A stretch of 64,000 nucleotides of DNA from Algibacter sp. L1A34 (GTDB lineage: Bacteria; Bacteroidota; Bacteroidia; Flavobacteriales; Flavobacteriaceae), in the NCBI RefSeq assembly GCF_009796805.1, contig NZ_CP047029.1, positions 981,501-1,045,500 of the forward strand, in the 5' to 3' direction. Position numbers and translations under genes: made by a program. Under the pieces are notes generated by a model. The model saw nothing but the letters and a program-made list of their open reading frames with translations. It was not told the DNA's origin and searched no databases. This document shows, piece after piece, positions 1 through 8,568 of this stretch. Numbering within the stretch: the stretch's first letter is position 1; the number at the start of each line of letters is the position of its first letter.

Positions 1-491
1 TACATGATTAATCCTGCAATAGAACTATCTTCTGAAGCTAACTTTAAACTTAAAGATCCACCTGTAGAAGTACTTACTAGAATTACTTTTTCACCAATTA
101 ATTTCCCGATAGATAACGCTTCCTTTGCTGTTTCTAAATAATTTTCTGGAGTTAAATCTTTAAAACTATCCGCTCTTTTAATACCGTGCTCTTTTAAACG
201 TGACATGTAAACATTAGCATTATATCTTTTAGAAAGTTTACTCATAATGGGTTCTCCTTCTCTACTACTTGCACCAAAACCATGTAAGTACACAAATGCT
301 ATTGGAGATTGTTTTTCTTTGTAGTTTTCTGACCAAATAATTCTGGCTTGATTGTTCGGCTTTATATTTTTAGTGTTGCTTTCTTTGGCATTCACAATAT
401 TTTCTATGTTTTTTACTGATTGTATTTCTTGTGCTTTAATAACAAAACCAAAAGTTATTAAAAATATAAATGTGAAAAATGTTTTTTGCAT
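1..491 (-). CDS. Secreted alpha/beta hydrolase, C-terminus cut by window edge
   Basis: My own translation from the ATG at 491 gives about 163 residues running off the window. It starts with a signal peptide (MQKTFFTFIFLITFGFVIKAQ). A YLHGFGAS segment is the usual oxyanion-hole region of alpha/beta hydrolases. VSTSTGGSLSL sits where the nucleophile elbow is expected, with Ser in place of the first Gly of GxSxG. An esterase- or lipase-like role in the periplasm or at the surface is likely; the substrate is unknown. It lies 68 nt downstream of the TonB-dependent receptor, but a strong hairpin separates the two, so co-transcription is uncertain. Fold assignment is fairly safe. Confidence 0.75.
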   Translation of the reverse strand, partial: MQKTFFTFIFLITFGFVIKAQEIQSVKNIENIVNAKESNTKNIKPNNQARIIWSENYKEKQSPIAFVYLHGFGASSREGEPIMSKLSKRYNANVYMSRLKEHGIKRADSFKDLTPENYLETAKEALSIGKLIGEKVILVSTSTGGSLSLKLASEDSSIAGLIM

Positions 492-505
492 ACTTATTGA
501 ATTTA

Positions 506-540
506 AAAAGCTATCCAATAAAACGTATTAGATAGCTTTT
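506..540 (-). terminator. Rho-independent terminator after the TonB-dependent receptor
   Basis: AAAAGCTATC at 506-515 pairs with GATAGCTTTT at 531-540, and AATA/TATT extends the stem inside after one mismatch. On the minus strand it follows the receptor stop codon by about 20 nt and is flanked by T-rich sequence. Confidence 0.7.
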
Positions 541-559
541 AGTTTTACTAATATTTATA

Positions 560-3061
560 TTAAAACGTTGCTTTTACTTGTACTCCAAAAAACCTTGGAG
601 CACCTGAAATAAAAGTAGGAATACCAAATGCACCACCTGTATTCCCTGCATCAACAATAAATTCTTTATCTAAAGCATTCGTAATATAAAAATTAATTTC
701 ATAATCTTTATTAATAACAAAACCGGTTCTAAAGTTCAATAAACCATATTCATCTTGAGAAATATCAGGTAAATTTGTTTCTTCAAAAAATACTTTAGAT
801 TTATAAGTATATGTAGGTCTAAAGAAGTAATCTAAATTTTTATTGACATCTAAATTGATATTAAAACCTGCTGAAAATGAGTTTTTAGGTGTTAATCTAA
901 ATGTATTTCCAGCTAATTCTTGTGGATTTCCATCAGAATCTTCATCATCAAAAGAAGCATCTATATAACCATAATTAGCAAAAAAGCTTGACGTTTTTGA
1001 AAAAGCATATTGTAAAGCCATTTCAAAACCAAAAGAGCTTGCATTACCGCTATCTTCTGTTGTATTTGTTAAAGCCCCATCTTCTAATTTAGCTACCGAT
1101 GTTTGAAAGTTTGAATAATCATACATATAAGCATTTACATCAAACTGTAATCTATTATTTAAAAATAATGATTTTGCACCTACCTCATAAGACCAAACAA
1201 TTTCATCAGATAAAATATTAGTTTCTGTTGCTGTTACATTGATCACATTAGGCCTTCTACCTCTAGAGGTTGTACCAAATAATGTAATCTCTTCATTTAT
1301 TTCATAATTTACAGCAAAACGACCCACTGCTGATAAAAAGTTTTCACTAGCTTCTATTTTACCATTTGTTGGTGCAAATAATGTGTTTGGATAATTTCCT
1401 GATAAATACCCTAAATAAGAAGGTGTTTCTGTATCTATAACCTCATAAGCGGCATTTATATTTTCTAATGTTGCTCTTAATCCTAATGTAAATGATAATT
1501 TATCAGTAACATCATAAGAAGCATCAGCAAAAATATCTCCAGAATAATTTTTCCCGTAATTTGTATAAGCTTCTTTATTAAATGAATTTAATGGTGCGCC
1601 TGCAATTGCACCAAATGTAGTTGGGTCGTTTGGAATAGCTGATAATAAAACTGGAACACCACCAACAACAAGGTTAGCAGGATCTAATAATAACATAGCC
1701 ACACTTCTTTCATCATACTCCCAAGGCACACTTTGTGAACCATCTTCATAAAAGAAGTTAGTTCCAAAAAAACCTCTAAACTTATCATCATTATCAAAAT
1801 TAAATCTAAATTCTTGACTAAATTGTTTTCCTATTGATATTTCATTAAAGAATAACGCAGGTGCAGCAGTTCCATCTGCATCAAAAGCTTCATTAGAATC
1901 AAACTCTCTATAGGCACTTGTAGAGGTTAAATCCCAAACATCATTAAACTCGTGTTTTAAAATAGCGGTTACACCCCAAACAGTTCTGTCCAAACCTAAT
2001 TCTTCACCTCTTTCTAAATCAGCAAAAGTATTTGGGTTTGTATCTCCACCTAAAGGTGCATAAGTTCCACTTTTAAAAGAAGTTCCAGGTGGTGTATCTT
2101 TTTGCCAATTTGCAATGACGTCTAAATTGGTATCAGCATTTATTAGATATTTAAATGAAGTTCTAAAAGCCAACGTTTCTTTACCGTTTAAATCTCTACC
2201 AGAAATATTTTCAATAAAACCATCTCTTCCATTATAAATTCCGGCTGCTCTAAAAAACAATTTATCTCCTACTAAAGGCGCATTAAAATGCCCTGTAGCT
2301 AAAAATTGATTAAAATTACCATATCCTAATTTTATAGATCCCGATTTTTCATTTTTCGCTTTATTTTGGATAATGTGCATGGCTCCTATTTGAGCTCCTC
2401 TACCAAACAATGTTCCTTGCGGGCCTTTTAAAACCTCTACACGTTCTATATCGTATAATTCTACAACTGAACCTCTAGACTTACTGATAGAAACTCCATC
2501 TTGAAAAATAGAAACTCTTGGTTCTACTCTAGAATCTCCACTATCACTTGTAATGCCTCTAATTACAATACCTGGATTATTAACACTTTGAATTTGCACT
2601 TGAAAACCAGGCACATATTCTGACAAAGCATCATATTCAAAGGTTCCTTGATTTTCAATAAAGTCTGTTCCATAAGATGTAATGGCAATTGGAACGTCTT
2701 TATTTTTTTGTTCTCTTTTTTGTGATGTTACTAAAACACCTTCCAACATATAAGAACTTTCTTTTAATGTAAAATTCTGAATAGTTTCTGTAGTTGTAAT
2801 TTCTACCTGTTTATTAATTGCATTATACCCCATGTATGATACTTGAACTACATAAGTATTATTTGGAATTTTTTCTAATAAAAATGTTCCATTAACATCA
2901 GACGTTGTTCCCATAGACAGATCTTTTATAAAGATACTAGCCCATATAATTGGTTCTCCTTCTTCGGTAGTAACTGTACCTTTTAATGTGCCTGTAGTTT
3001 GGGCATTAATATTGATTATACTAAACAGTATAAATGATGTAAATAAAAATTTAAAGTGCAT
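560..3061 (-). CDS. TonB-dependent outer-membrane receptor with carboxypeptidase-regulatory-like N-terminus
   Basis: The 833-residue protein has a signal peptide (residues 1-21), a CarboxypepD_reg-like beta-sandwich (about 24-105: GTVTTEEGEPIIWASIFIKD, then TSDVNGTFLL), a plug domain (about 115-225, with RVEVLKGPQGTLFGRG) and a 22-stranded-type barrel ending in an aromatic residue (VKATF). Such receptors use ExbBD-TonB energy to import ligands across the outer membrane. It is shorter than a typical SusC and no susD follows, so it is a stand-alone importer, not a SusCD pair. Its place beside two lyase genes suggests oligosaccharide uptake, but a siderophore or another ligand is not excluded. 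A TAAATTTG box lies 35 nt upstream. Confidence 0.93.
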   Translation of the reverse strand: MHFKFLFTSFILFSIININAQTTGTLKGTVTTEEGEPIIWASIFIKDLSMGTTSDVNGTFLLEKIPNNTYVVQVSYMGYNAINKQVEITTTETIQNFTLKESSYMLEGVLVTSQKREQKNKDVPIAITSYGTDFIENQGTFEYDALSEYVPGFQVQIQSVNNPGIVIRGITSDSGDSRVEPRVSIFQDGVSISKSRGSVVELYDIERVEVLKGPQGTLFGRGAQIGAMHIIQNKAKNEKSGSIKLGYGNFNQFLATGHFNAPLVGDKLFFRAAGIYNGRDGFIENISGRDLNGKETLAFRTSFKYLINADTNLDVIANWQKDTPPGTSFKSGTYAPLGGDTNPNTFADLERGEELGLDRTVWGVTAILKHEFNDVWDLTSTSAYREFDSNEAFDADGTAAPALFFNEISIGKQFSQEFRFNFDNDDKFRGFFGTNFFYEDGSQSVPWEYDERSVAMLLLDPANLVVGGVPVLLSAIPNDPTTFGAIAGAPLNSFNKEAYTNYGKNYSGDIFADASYDVTDKLSFTLGLRATLENINAAYEVIDTETPSYLGYLSGNYPNTLFAPTNGKIEASENFLSAVGRFAVNYEINEEITLFGTTSRGRRPNVINVTATETNILSDEIVWSYEVGAKSLFLNNRLQFDVNAYMYDYSNFQTSVAKLEDGALTNTTEDSGNASSFGFEMALQYAFSKTSSFFANYGYIDASFDDEDSDGNPQELAGNTFRLTPKNSFSAGFNINLDVNKNLDYFFRPTYTYKSKVFFEETNLPDISQDEYGLLNFRTGFVINKDYEINFYITNALDKEFIVDAGNTGGAFGIPTFISGAPRFFGVQVKATF

Positions 3062-3095
3062 TATTAATTGGATTTTAAAGAATTGTTATAAAATC

Positions 3096-3103
3096 CAAAT
3101 TTA
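3096..3103 (-). promoter_or_regulatory. -7 box (TAAATTTG) of the TonB-dependent receptor gene
   Basis: The minus strand reads TAAATTTG, matching the Bacteroidota -7 consensus TAnnTTTG, and would give a leader of about 28 nt. I see no well-spaced TTTG -33 element. Confidence 0.4.
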
Positions 3104-3331
3104 TGGCCGCAGTATTACAACCTTGTTAGGTTAATGTAATTTCACAGTTACTTTTTTATCTGTATTTAGTTTATTTATATGAAAAATTTACATAATCATA
3201 ATTCATTGGATACATTATATTAATTTTGAATATTCGTTTTGTTGTATCCCTTCTTAATCGGGTCATTCCAAAAATAACAAATCTATCAAAGAGTTTTCCT
3301 TTTGTTTTATGATAATTAACCAAAAAAATAT

Positions 3332-5626
3332 TTAAATTTTAATCAAAATAACTTCTCCAGGTTTTATTAAAAATGCTTCATTAATTTTAGATGTTTTCAC
3401 TTGAGTCTTTACATCTTGTTTTCCTAAACATTGAATTGTTAAAACACTATCAGAGTATTTTATAAACATATCCGAACTTTCAGAAAACTCAATTTTAACG
3501 CTATTCAACTCCAAAGATTTTGCCGAAAAAAGCACGACCTCATGTCCTTTAGACAAACTCGAAGCAGCTTCTCCTGTAATGTTATAACTTGAAGTATTTA
3601 GTTCCCACCCTTTTATTTTGGGCATTTTGACATTTTCATCAATTCTATTATTATAACCCTCATAAGGATATAAAGCCGTAATAAAACTGAAATTATTTTC
3701 GTTCATTTTTGAAACTACCGACCATTGTTTACCACGTTGTCCAGAGTTTAAAACAGCATCGGCTTTATTTATTTGTAAAATATCCAATCCAGAAGCATCA
3801 TCGAAACTAGAACGAATTAAATTCGCTCCTTCTTCTAAAGTATAATGCCCTTGCCAAACCTGTTTATAAGTATGCTTTTCCTCAGATGTAAAATTATCTT
3901 TTACAATCCAAAAATCATCCTTTAGATAAATGACTTGTCGGTTATATTTAACACCTATATTTTCAAACCCGTCATGACTTCCTATAAAAATATCTAAATC
4001 CTTATTTTTCTCCCACGCAGTTATTTTTGGCTTAGGTAAATTTAAAAACTTCCCAAAACCGCTTCCTCCTTTGTTAGACGTATATTGTTTACCTATTAAT
4101 TCATCATCAACCAAAGCCACATTTTTTGTCATAGAATTTTTAAAAAGCTCCAAATCTTCCAAGGAATAACGTACTTGATAATTTGGTAAAACAACTTTTC
4201 CGTTGGCCATAGCTTGAACACCTAACATATCCCCATGCTGATGATCTGGCTTATCGGTATCTAAACCAGCAGAAATAATCATCATTTTATCATTCTTCTC
4301 CCAACCTTCACGCATTATGTAATAACCTGTAGTTGCAAATTCTACCGATTTCATACTTGGCGATTTAGATTCAATATCACTCAACATCTCTAACTGCTTA
4401 TCGGTAACATACCAAAACATTTTAGCGTCTACCTGACTATTGGCAAAATAGCCCATTTTAGGTGAATCGAACAACAAATAACCCAACGTTAAAGCGCCAG
4501 AAATATTATTTTTTTCCGCCCAAGGATCATCAGTATCATCAGATAAAACAGGAGCCGATTTATCGGGATACGCCATTTTTGTTAAACTTACAAAAAGGGA
4601 TTTCAATCTATCTTTCCAAAACGGACTCACATCTAGATTACTCATTTTTGCAAGCTGATAAACGTAATAATAATTACCAATATCACTCATATGATAATGT
4701 ACCGTACGCTCAAACTGAAAACCATCATCATTTATTTCTTTAGATAAATGCTCTTCCAAAAGTTTCATAGCGTGATTGTACCATATATCTGTTCCTTCAA
4801 AATCCCTAAGTAATATAGAAAGCATGGCTAAAGCCGACAAACCTCTTGTTTGGTGATTACCTGCATGAAACTTAGCGTTATGTTCATACAAATGCTGACC
4901 ATGCTGTAAAAGCGTTGCTATAGTGATTAACTCATCTTCATCTGTATAACTTTCTTCCCCTAAAAACAAATTATGAATTTGCAACCAATTTAAAACTCGG
5001 TAACCAGACCTAAATGATTCGAAAACACCATTTCCATCTTCTATTTTTTCGTATTGATCAGAAGCAAGCGCAGTGTTTAAAGACTTTAATTGATTTTTAA
5101 AATAATCTAGATATGTAGTGTCCTTGTTTCTATAATGATATAAATAAGCGATATCGATCATTTTATGCTGGCGTGCCAAATGCCTCATAGCATAAGCGTT
5201 TACCGGTTCTCCATTTTGGTAGTTAAACGGGAGTTTCCATTGTGTAGCATCTGGAAATTTTGCTATATGATCTTTGGCTCGTTCTATATGTGATTTTTCC
5301 GCGGAAGCGTATAAACTTTTATACTCTAAAAAGCGTTCGTCTTTATTCTTCCAGTTGAAAAAATAACGTTCGGAAAATTTTTCTCGCAAATAATTAGCAA
5401 GAACTGCTATTGATATTTCACTTTCATTACCTAATTGAACCTTTACACTTTCCTTTAAATAATTAGAGAGTTCTTGATTTTCAATAATACTTCCAGAAGG
5501 AATATCTTGAGCGTAAATAGGTGAAATTATTCCAAGAAAAAACAGTATTAAAATTAATTTTGAATGCTGCAAACTTCTTTTCTTTAATATAAAATATACT
5601 TTAATTGAAGCTGTAGAACAAAACAT
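3332..5626 (-). CDS. Heparinase II/III-family polysaccharide lyase, probably alginate/uronate-active
   Basis: The 764-residue protein starts with a long n-region and signal peptide ending at PIYAQ (residue 40). Residues about 90-400 look like an (alpha/alpha)6 toroid, with GNHQTRG at 256-262 and ERTVHYHMSDIGNYYY at 306-321; Asn, His and Tyr there are the kind of residues that act in PL12/PL15/PL17-type lyases. The C-terminal half holds the heparinase II/III beta-sheet domain, with DKPDHQHGDM near 457. It follows the PL6 gene by 40 nt, so the two are probably one operon: PL6 cuts polymer and this enzyme would finish oligomers. I cannot fix the PL family from reading alone. A TTG start about 18 codons in is a possible alternative. 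Confidence 0.85.
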   Translation of the reverse strand: MFCSTASIKVYFILKKRSLQHSKLILILFFLGIISPIYAQDIPSGSIIENQELSNYLKESVKVQLGNESEISIAVLANYLREKFSERYFFNWKNKDERFLEYKSLYASAEKSHIERAKDHIAKFPDATQWKLPFNYQNGEPVNAYAMRHLARQHKMIDIAYLYHYRNKDTTYLDYFKNQLKSLNTALASDQYEKIEDGNGVFESFRSGYRVLNWLQIHNLFLGEESYTDEDELITIATLLQHGQHLYEHNAKFHAGNHQTRGLSALAMLSILLRDFEGTDIWYNHAMKLLEEHLSKEINDDGFQFERTVHYHMSDIGNYYYVYQLAKMSNLDVSPFWKDRLKSLFVSLTKMAYPDKSAPVLSDDTDDPWAEKNNISGALTLGYLLFDSPKMGYFANSQVDAKMFWYVTDKQLEMLSDIESKSPSMKSVEFATTGYYIMREGWEKNDKMMIISAGLDTDKPDHQHGDMLGVQAMANGKVVLPNYQVRYSLEDLELFKNSMTKNVALVDDELIGKQYTSNKGGSGFGKFLNLPKPKITAWEKNKDLDIFIGSHDGFENIGVKYNRQVIYLKDDFWIVKDNFTSEEKHTYKQVWQGHYTLEEGANLIRSSFDDASGLDILQINKADAVLNSGQRGKQWSVVSKMNENNFSFITALYPYEGYNNRIDENVKMPKIKGWELNTSSYNITGEAASSLSKGHEVVLFSAKSLELNSVKIEFSESSDMFIKYSDSVLTIQCLGKQDVKTQVKTSKINEAFLIKPGEVILIKI

Positions 5627-5666
5627 TTTAATGCTGTTTTAATGATTTTTTAAACTGAAGCGTCTT

Positions 5667-7979
5667 TTAATACATTAACGTCATTTTTAAATTCTCTTCG
5701 GTTTTAATTTTACCAGAATTACTGAGTTCGTTATCCGATTCGTAATTCTCTTTAGCTCCCCAAAGAATGGCAACATAATCAACCTTATTATTTTTAAAAG
5801 TATTTTTTGTAAGATTTACATAAACAATACCTCTATGATTTAACAACATTTTGTTTGGTTCTTTTTCTCCACAATTAGTAAATGTGCTGTTTGTAACGTT
5901 TAGATTCCCACCAATGGTAGACTCATCGTAACCTCCGCGATAATAATCAATCACGTTTTGTTTTACATTATCAAACGTACAGCTATTTACTGTTAGATAT
6001 TCTGTATTATAATCACCTCTATCGTTTGTTTCTTCAGATAATTCTAAACCATTTTCACAATTTGAAATCGACGTGTTTTCAAACGTGATTTTTTCTGCAA
6101 ACGATTCTTTATACACTTTTAAAACATAATTAAAGTCGCTTATCTCACAACCAGAAACTGTTAAGCCAAAATGGTTAGACATATTTTCTTTTAAACTTGC
6201 AAAAGCATAATTTGAATTATTTCCAGTAAGAATAATGTTTTTAATATTTAAAATTCCGTAAGGATTTAGCTCAAATACCGGCGTATTCTCTAATCCTTCA
6301 AACACTATTTCAGCCTTATCGCTTCCTTTAGATTGAATTGTAATGGTTTTATTAATTACTATAGATTTTGACACCTGGTGTTTTCCTGGATTTAAAGAGA
6401 TAATATCTCCTGCTTTAGCTGCCGCTATTTTAGCTTCTAATTGCCCTTTAGTTGCAGTAACTTCTATAACATTAGGCTCTATAATTTCAACTTCATTAGA
6501 ATACCAGCTAGCTCCATATTTAGTTTTATCTAAAATTGGTGGAGCATTTAATTTCCCCTGAATTGTTGCACCGATAGAGTTATTATCTACTCGAGAATTT
6601 CCAAAAAGATCTTTGGTAATGGTTTCAAATCCAAAGCCTTGATATATATCAAATTCACCTGTTAATTTAGGCAAAAAAATATTCTCACTAACTTTTGTTA
6701 ATTCAAATTTATTGGCCTCAATTCTTTCTTTGTTACCAAAATCTACACCTTGATTATTAATTATGTTATTACTAAATCGAACACCATCGGCCTTATCATG
6801 CTCAATAATTACATTTTTATCTCCTGTTTTATTATAAATAATATTATTAGCAACGTTAGTTCTAAGGGCTCTTGCCGAACGAATTTCCGATTTTGGTAAC
6901 ACATCTGCTTGAGCTATGTTAGTACCAACTCCAAACTGCCAAGGCGATTTACAATTTACATAAGTATTATATGCCACCACAACATCTGTAACTTGATTAT
7001 ATCTATTTAATGGTGATTTTGGTATTCCGTTCATAACAGCCAATGGGCTTCTGAAGTTTTCACCAATAATATTATAGAAATAATTATTTATAACCCAATG
7101 TCCTGTGTTTACAAGTCTAATTCCTCCAAAGTTTTTATTCACACCATCTCCAATAAAATAATTACCATCAATAACAGCATAATTACCATGGCGTGTTACC
7201 ACAGAACCTTCACTTTTATAGAATACATTATTTCTAATTTCATTGAAATTTGTTTTGCTAGAAATAATTTCTACCTCTCCATTACATTCTTCAAATAAAT
7301 TATTAGCAATAGTTGTATTACTAGGCGACATAGATGTAAAACTACTACCTAATTGAATAGACTCTCCTCGCGCACCACCTTTTCTTGGTCTTGGCCCAAA
7401 ATGATTATTTACAATTTGATGATAATTTCTAATACTTTGATTGCCTTTTAAATCTACTCTAAGTGTTGGACCACCATTAGTTTTACCGGCAATATAACAA
7501 TGATCTACTTGATTATGTTTTCCAAAAAGTTGAATCCAAAGATCATCTTTATCACGTTGTTTTTGGTTGAAATCTAAAATCACACAGTTGGTAACCCTAG
7601 AATAGTTCGCTACTTCTTCTTCACTAGTTCTAAATGCAATAACATTACTTGTTGGTGTATAACCATTTCTAAAATACAAGCCTTCTACAATTAAATAATG
7701 TCCCGCAATTTCTAAATTAGAAACACCTTCAATGAATACTTTGCCAGGAGTTTCTGCACTTAAAGTAATTGGAGCTTTCTCTGTCCCTTCACCAACAAAC
7801 TTTATTTCTACATTTTCCCAAACACCATTTGCTAAAACAATATTATCTCCGGCTTTTGCATTTGTTATAGCTTCATACAACTCCTTATTAGTCTTAACTA
7901 GAGTATCCGAACTCTTAACACTTTCCTTGCAGGAAAAAGACAATGCAACTACCAATAAAAGGCAAACTAACTTATTCAT
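5667..7979 (-). CDS. Polysaccharide lyase family 6 (alginate lyase), two-domain lipoprotein
   Basis: I place the start at the ATG at 7979, not further upstream, because it gives a clean lipoprotein signal peptide (MNKLVCLLLVVALSFSC, lipobox Cys17); the product is 770 residues. The N-terminal beta-helix has the PL6 signature NNHFGPRPRKGGARGESIQLG region (191-211). E235, E237, K242 and R263 have the same relative spacing as the Ca2+-binding glutamates and catalytic Lys/Arg reported for the PL6 lyase AlyGC (213, 215, 220, 241, from memory). Residues about 540-770 form a second beta-helix, as in long PL6 enzymes. It likely depolymerises alginate at the cell surface. It heads an operon with the heparinase-like lyase and has a regulated-looking upstream region. 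Confidence 0.92.
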   Translation of the reverse strand: MNKLVCLLLVVALSFSCKESVKSSDTLVKTNKELYEAITNAKAGDNIVLANGVWENVEIKFVGEGTEKAPITLSAETPGKVFIEGVSNLEIAGHYLIVEGLYFRNGYTPTSNVIAFRTSEEEVANYSRVTNCVILDFNQKQRDKDDLWIQLFGKHNQVDHCYIAGKTNGGPTLRVDLKGNQSIRNYHQIVNNHFGPRPRKGGARGESIQLGSSFTSMSPSNTTIANNLFEECNGEVEIISSKTNFNEIRNNVFYKSEGSVVTRHGNYAVIDGNYFIGDGVNKNFGGIRLVNTGHWVINNYFYNIIGENFRSPLAVMNGIPKSPLNRYNQVTDVVVAYNTYVNCKSPWQFGVGTNIAQADVLPKSEIRSARALRTNVANNIIYNKTGDKNVIIEHDKADGVRFSNNIINNQGVDFGNKERIEANKFELTKVSENIFLPKLTGEFDIYQGFGFETITKDLFGNSRVDNNSIGATIQGKLNAPPILDKTKYGASWYSNEVEIIEPNVIEVTATKGQLEAKIAAAKAGDIISLNPGKHQVSKSIVINKTITIQSKGSDKAEIVFEGLENTPVFELNPYGILNIKNIILTGNNSNYAFASLKENMSNHFGLTVSGCEISDFNYVLKVYKESFAEKITFENTSISNCENGLELSEETNDRGDYNTEYLTVNSCTFDNVKQNVIDYYRGGYDESTIGGNLNVTNSTFTNCGEKEPNKMLLNHRGIVYVNLTKNTFKNNKVDYVAILWGAKENYESDNELSNSGKIKTEENLKMTLMY

Positions 7980-8004
7980 AAAAAATATTTTTGATAATTT
8001 AAAA

Positions 8005-8046
8005 ATAAACAAAAAAGAAGGCCAATTACAACAAAGACCTTCTTTT
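8005..8046 (-). terminator. Terminator-like hairpin between upstream promoter and PL6 gene
   Basis: AAAAGAAGG (8013-8021) pairs perfectly with CCTTCTTTT (8038-8046), with a 16-nt loop and a T-rich minus-strand tail. It sits just after the relic sorting-domain sequence, so it was probably that gene's terminator. It now lies between the 8312-8342 promoter and the PL6 start, where it could act as an attenuator. Confidence 0.6.
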
Positions 8047-8058
8047 AAAAACAACTAA

Positions 8059-8218
8059 CTACTCAACTATAATTTTTTTAACCAAGCTTATTTTTTAAAG
8101 TGCTCATTCTTAAAAGATAAACACCTCTATTTAAACTTGAAATATCTATATTATTATTTACTAAATTCTTCCCTAAAATTAACCTTTCATCAAAAGTGCT
8201 ATATATTTCTACAAATAC
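8059..8218 (-). pseudogene. Relic of a T9SS type A C-terminal sorting domain (5' end lost, frameshifted)
   Basis: The minus strand from 8218 reads VFVEIYSTFDERLILGKNLV, then NNNIDISSLNRGVYLLRMS and TLKNKLG, then a stop at 8078-8080. One frame over, the sequence continues VKKIIVE and stops at 8059-8061. The string NIDISSLNRGVYLLRM followed by KKIIVE is the classic end of flavobacterial T9SS cargo. A TGA lies a few codons upstream in this frame and there is no room for a cargo domain, so this is the tail of a deleted gene, with a one-base indel near 8080. Its place between promoter and PL6 suggests the lost gene was another secreted enzyme of this locus. Confidence 0.75.
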
Positions 8219-8276
8219 CACAAGCATATAAGAAAAAAGCGTTTTGTTTTCATACTTAATTTAGACGAACAACATC

Positions 8277-8314
8277 TTGGAAAACCAAATTGGTTAACCA
8301 GATTGGTTTTCCAA
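8277..8314. promoter_or_regulatory. 38-bp near-perfect palindrome, candidate operator
   Basis: The two 19-nt arms around GTTAAC match as inverted repeats at all but two positions (core TTGGTTAACCA; outer arms TTGGAAAACCAA and TTGGTTTTCCAA). It overlaps the downstream edge of the -7 box and would cover the transcription start. That is a typical repressor position. LacI- or GntR-type regulators bind sites of this kind, but no regulator gene is in view. Confidence 0.6.
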
Positions 8315-8342
8315 ATATATGCATAATTTCAAGGTATTCAAA
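8312..8342 (-). promoter_or_regulatory. Bacteroidota-type promoter upstream of the lyase operon
   Basis: The minus strand has TTTG at 8342-8339, 19 nt, then TATATTTG at 8319-8312, a full match to TTTG-N19-21-TAnnTTTG. Transcription would start inside the palindrome and run through the relic sorting domain towards PL6, giving a leader of over 300 nt. Confidence 0.65.
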
Positions 8343-8568
8343 TTTTTTTAACACAAATATTTGATAATTGAGCATATTATAAGGTTAAAATCCTATAGCT
8401 TAACAAACGTTAGAACATCCACAAATACCTTCCAGCTTAACTACCTCATGTAAATAAAGGCCTTTACGGAATATATATTAAAAATAAAATCTAATGCAAC
8501 GAGAAATCGCCTCAATAAGTTTGAAGAAAAAAAATTATAAAAAAAGGGATATAACTCTTAAGATGAGA

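Noticed and set aside
3114-3140. Imperfect inverted repeat ATTACA-ACC/GGTTAA-TGTAAT upstream of the TonB-dependent receptor
   Set aside because: The arms differ in length and it is not repeated at the other genes of the locus; too weak to call an operator.
4462-4743. Open frames antisense to or in other frames of real genes (for example here, 32251-32499 and 41985-42305)
   Set aside because: They lie wholly inside well-supported genes on the opposite strand and show no domain or signal of their own.
7980-8054. Longer N-terminus of the PL6 lyase
   Set aside because: It overlaps the terminator hairpin and would bury the lipoprotein signal; the ATG at 7979 gives a proper lipobox.
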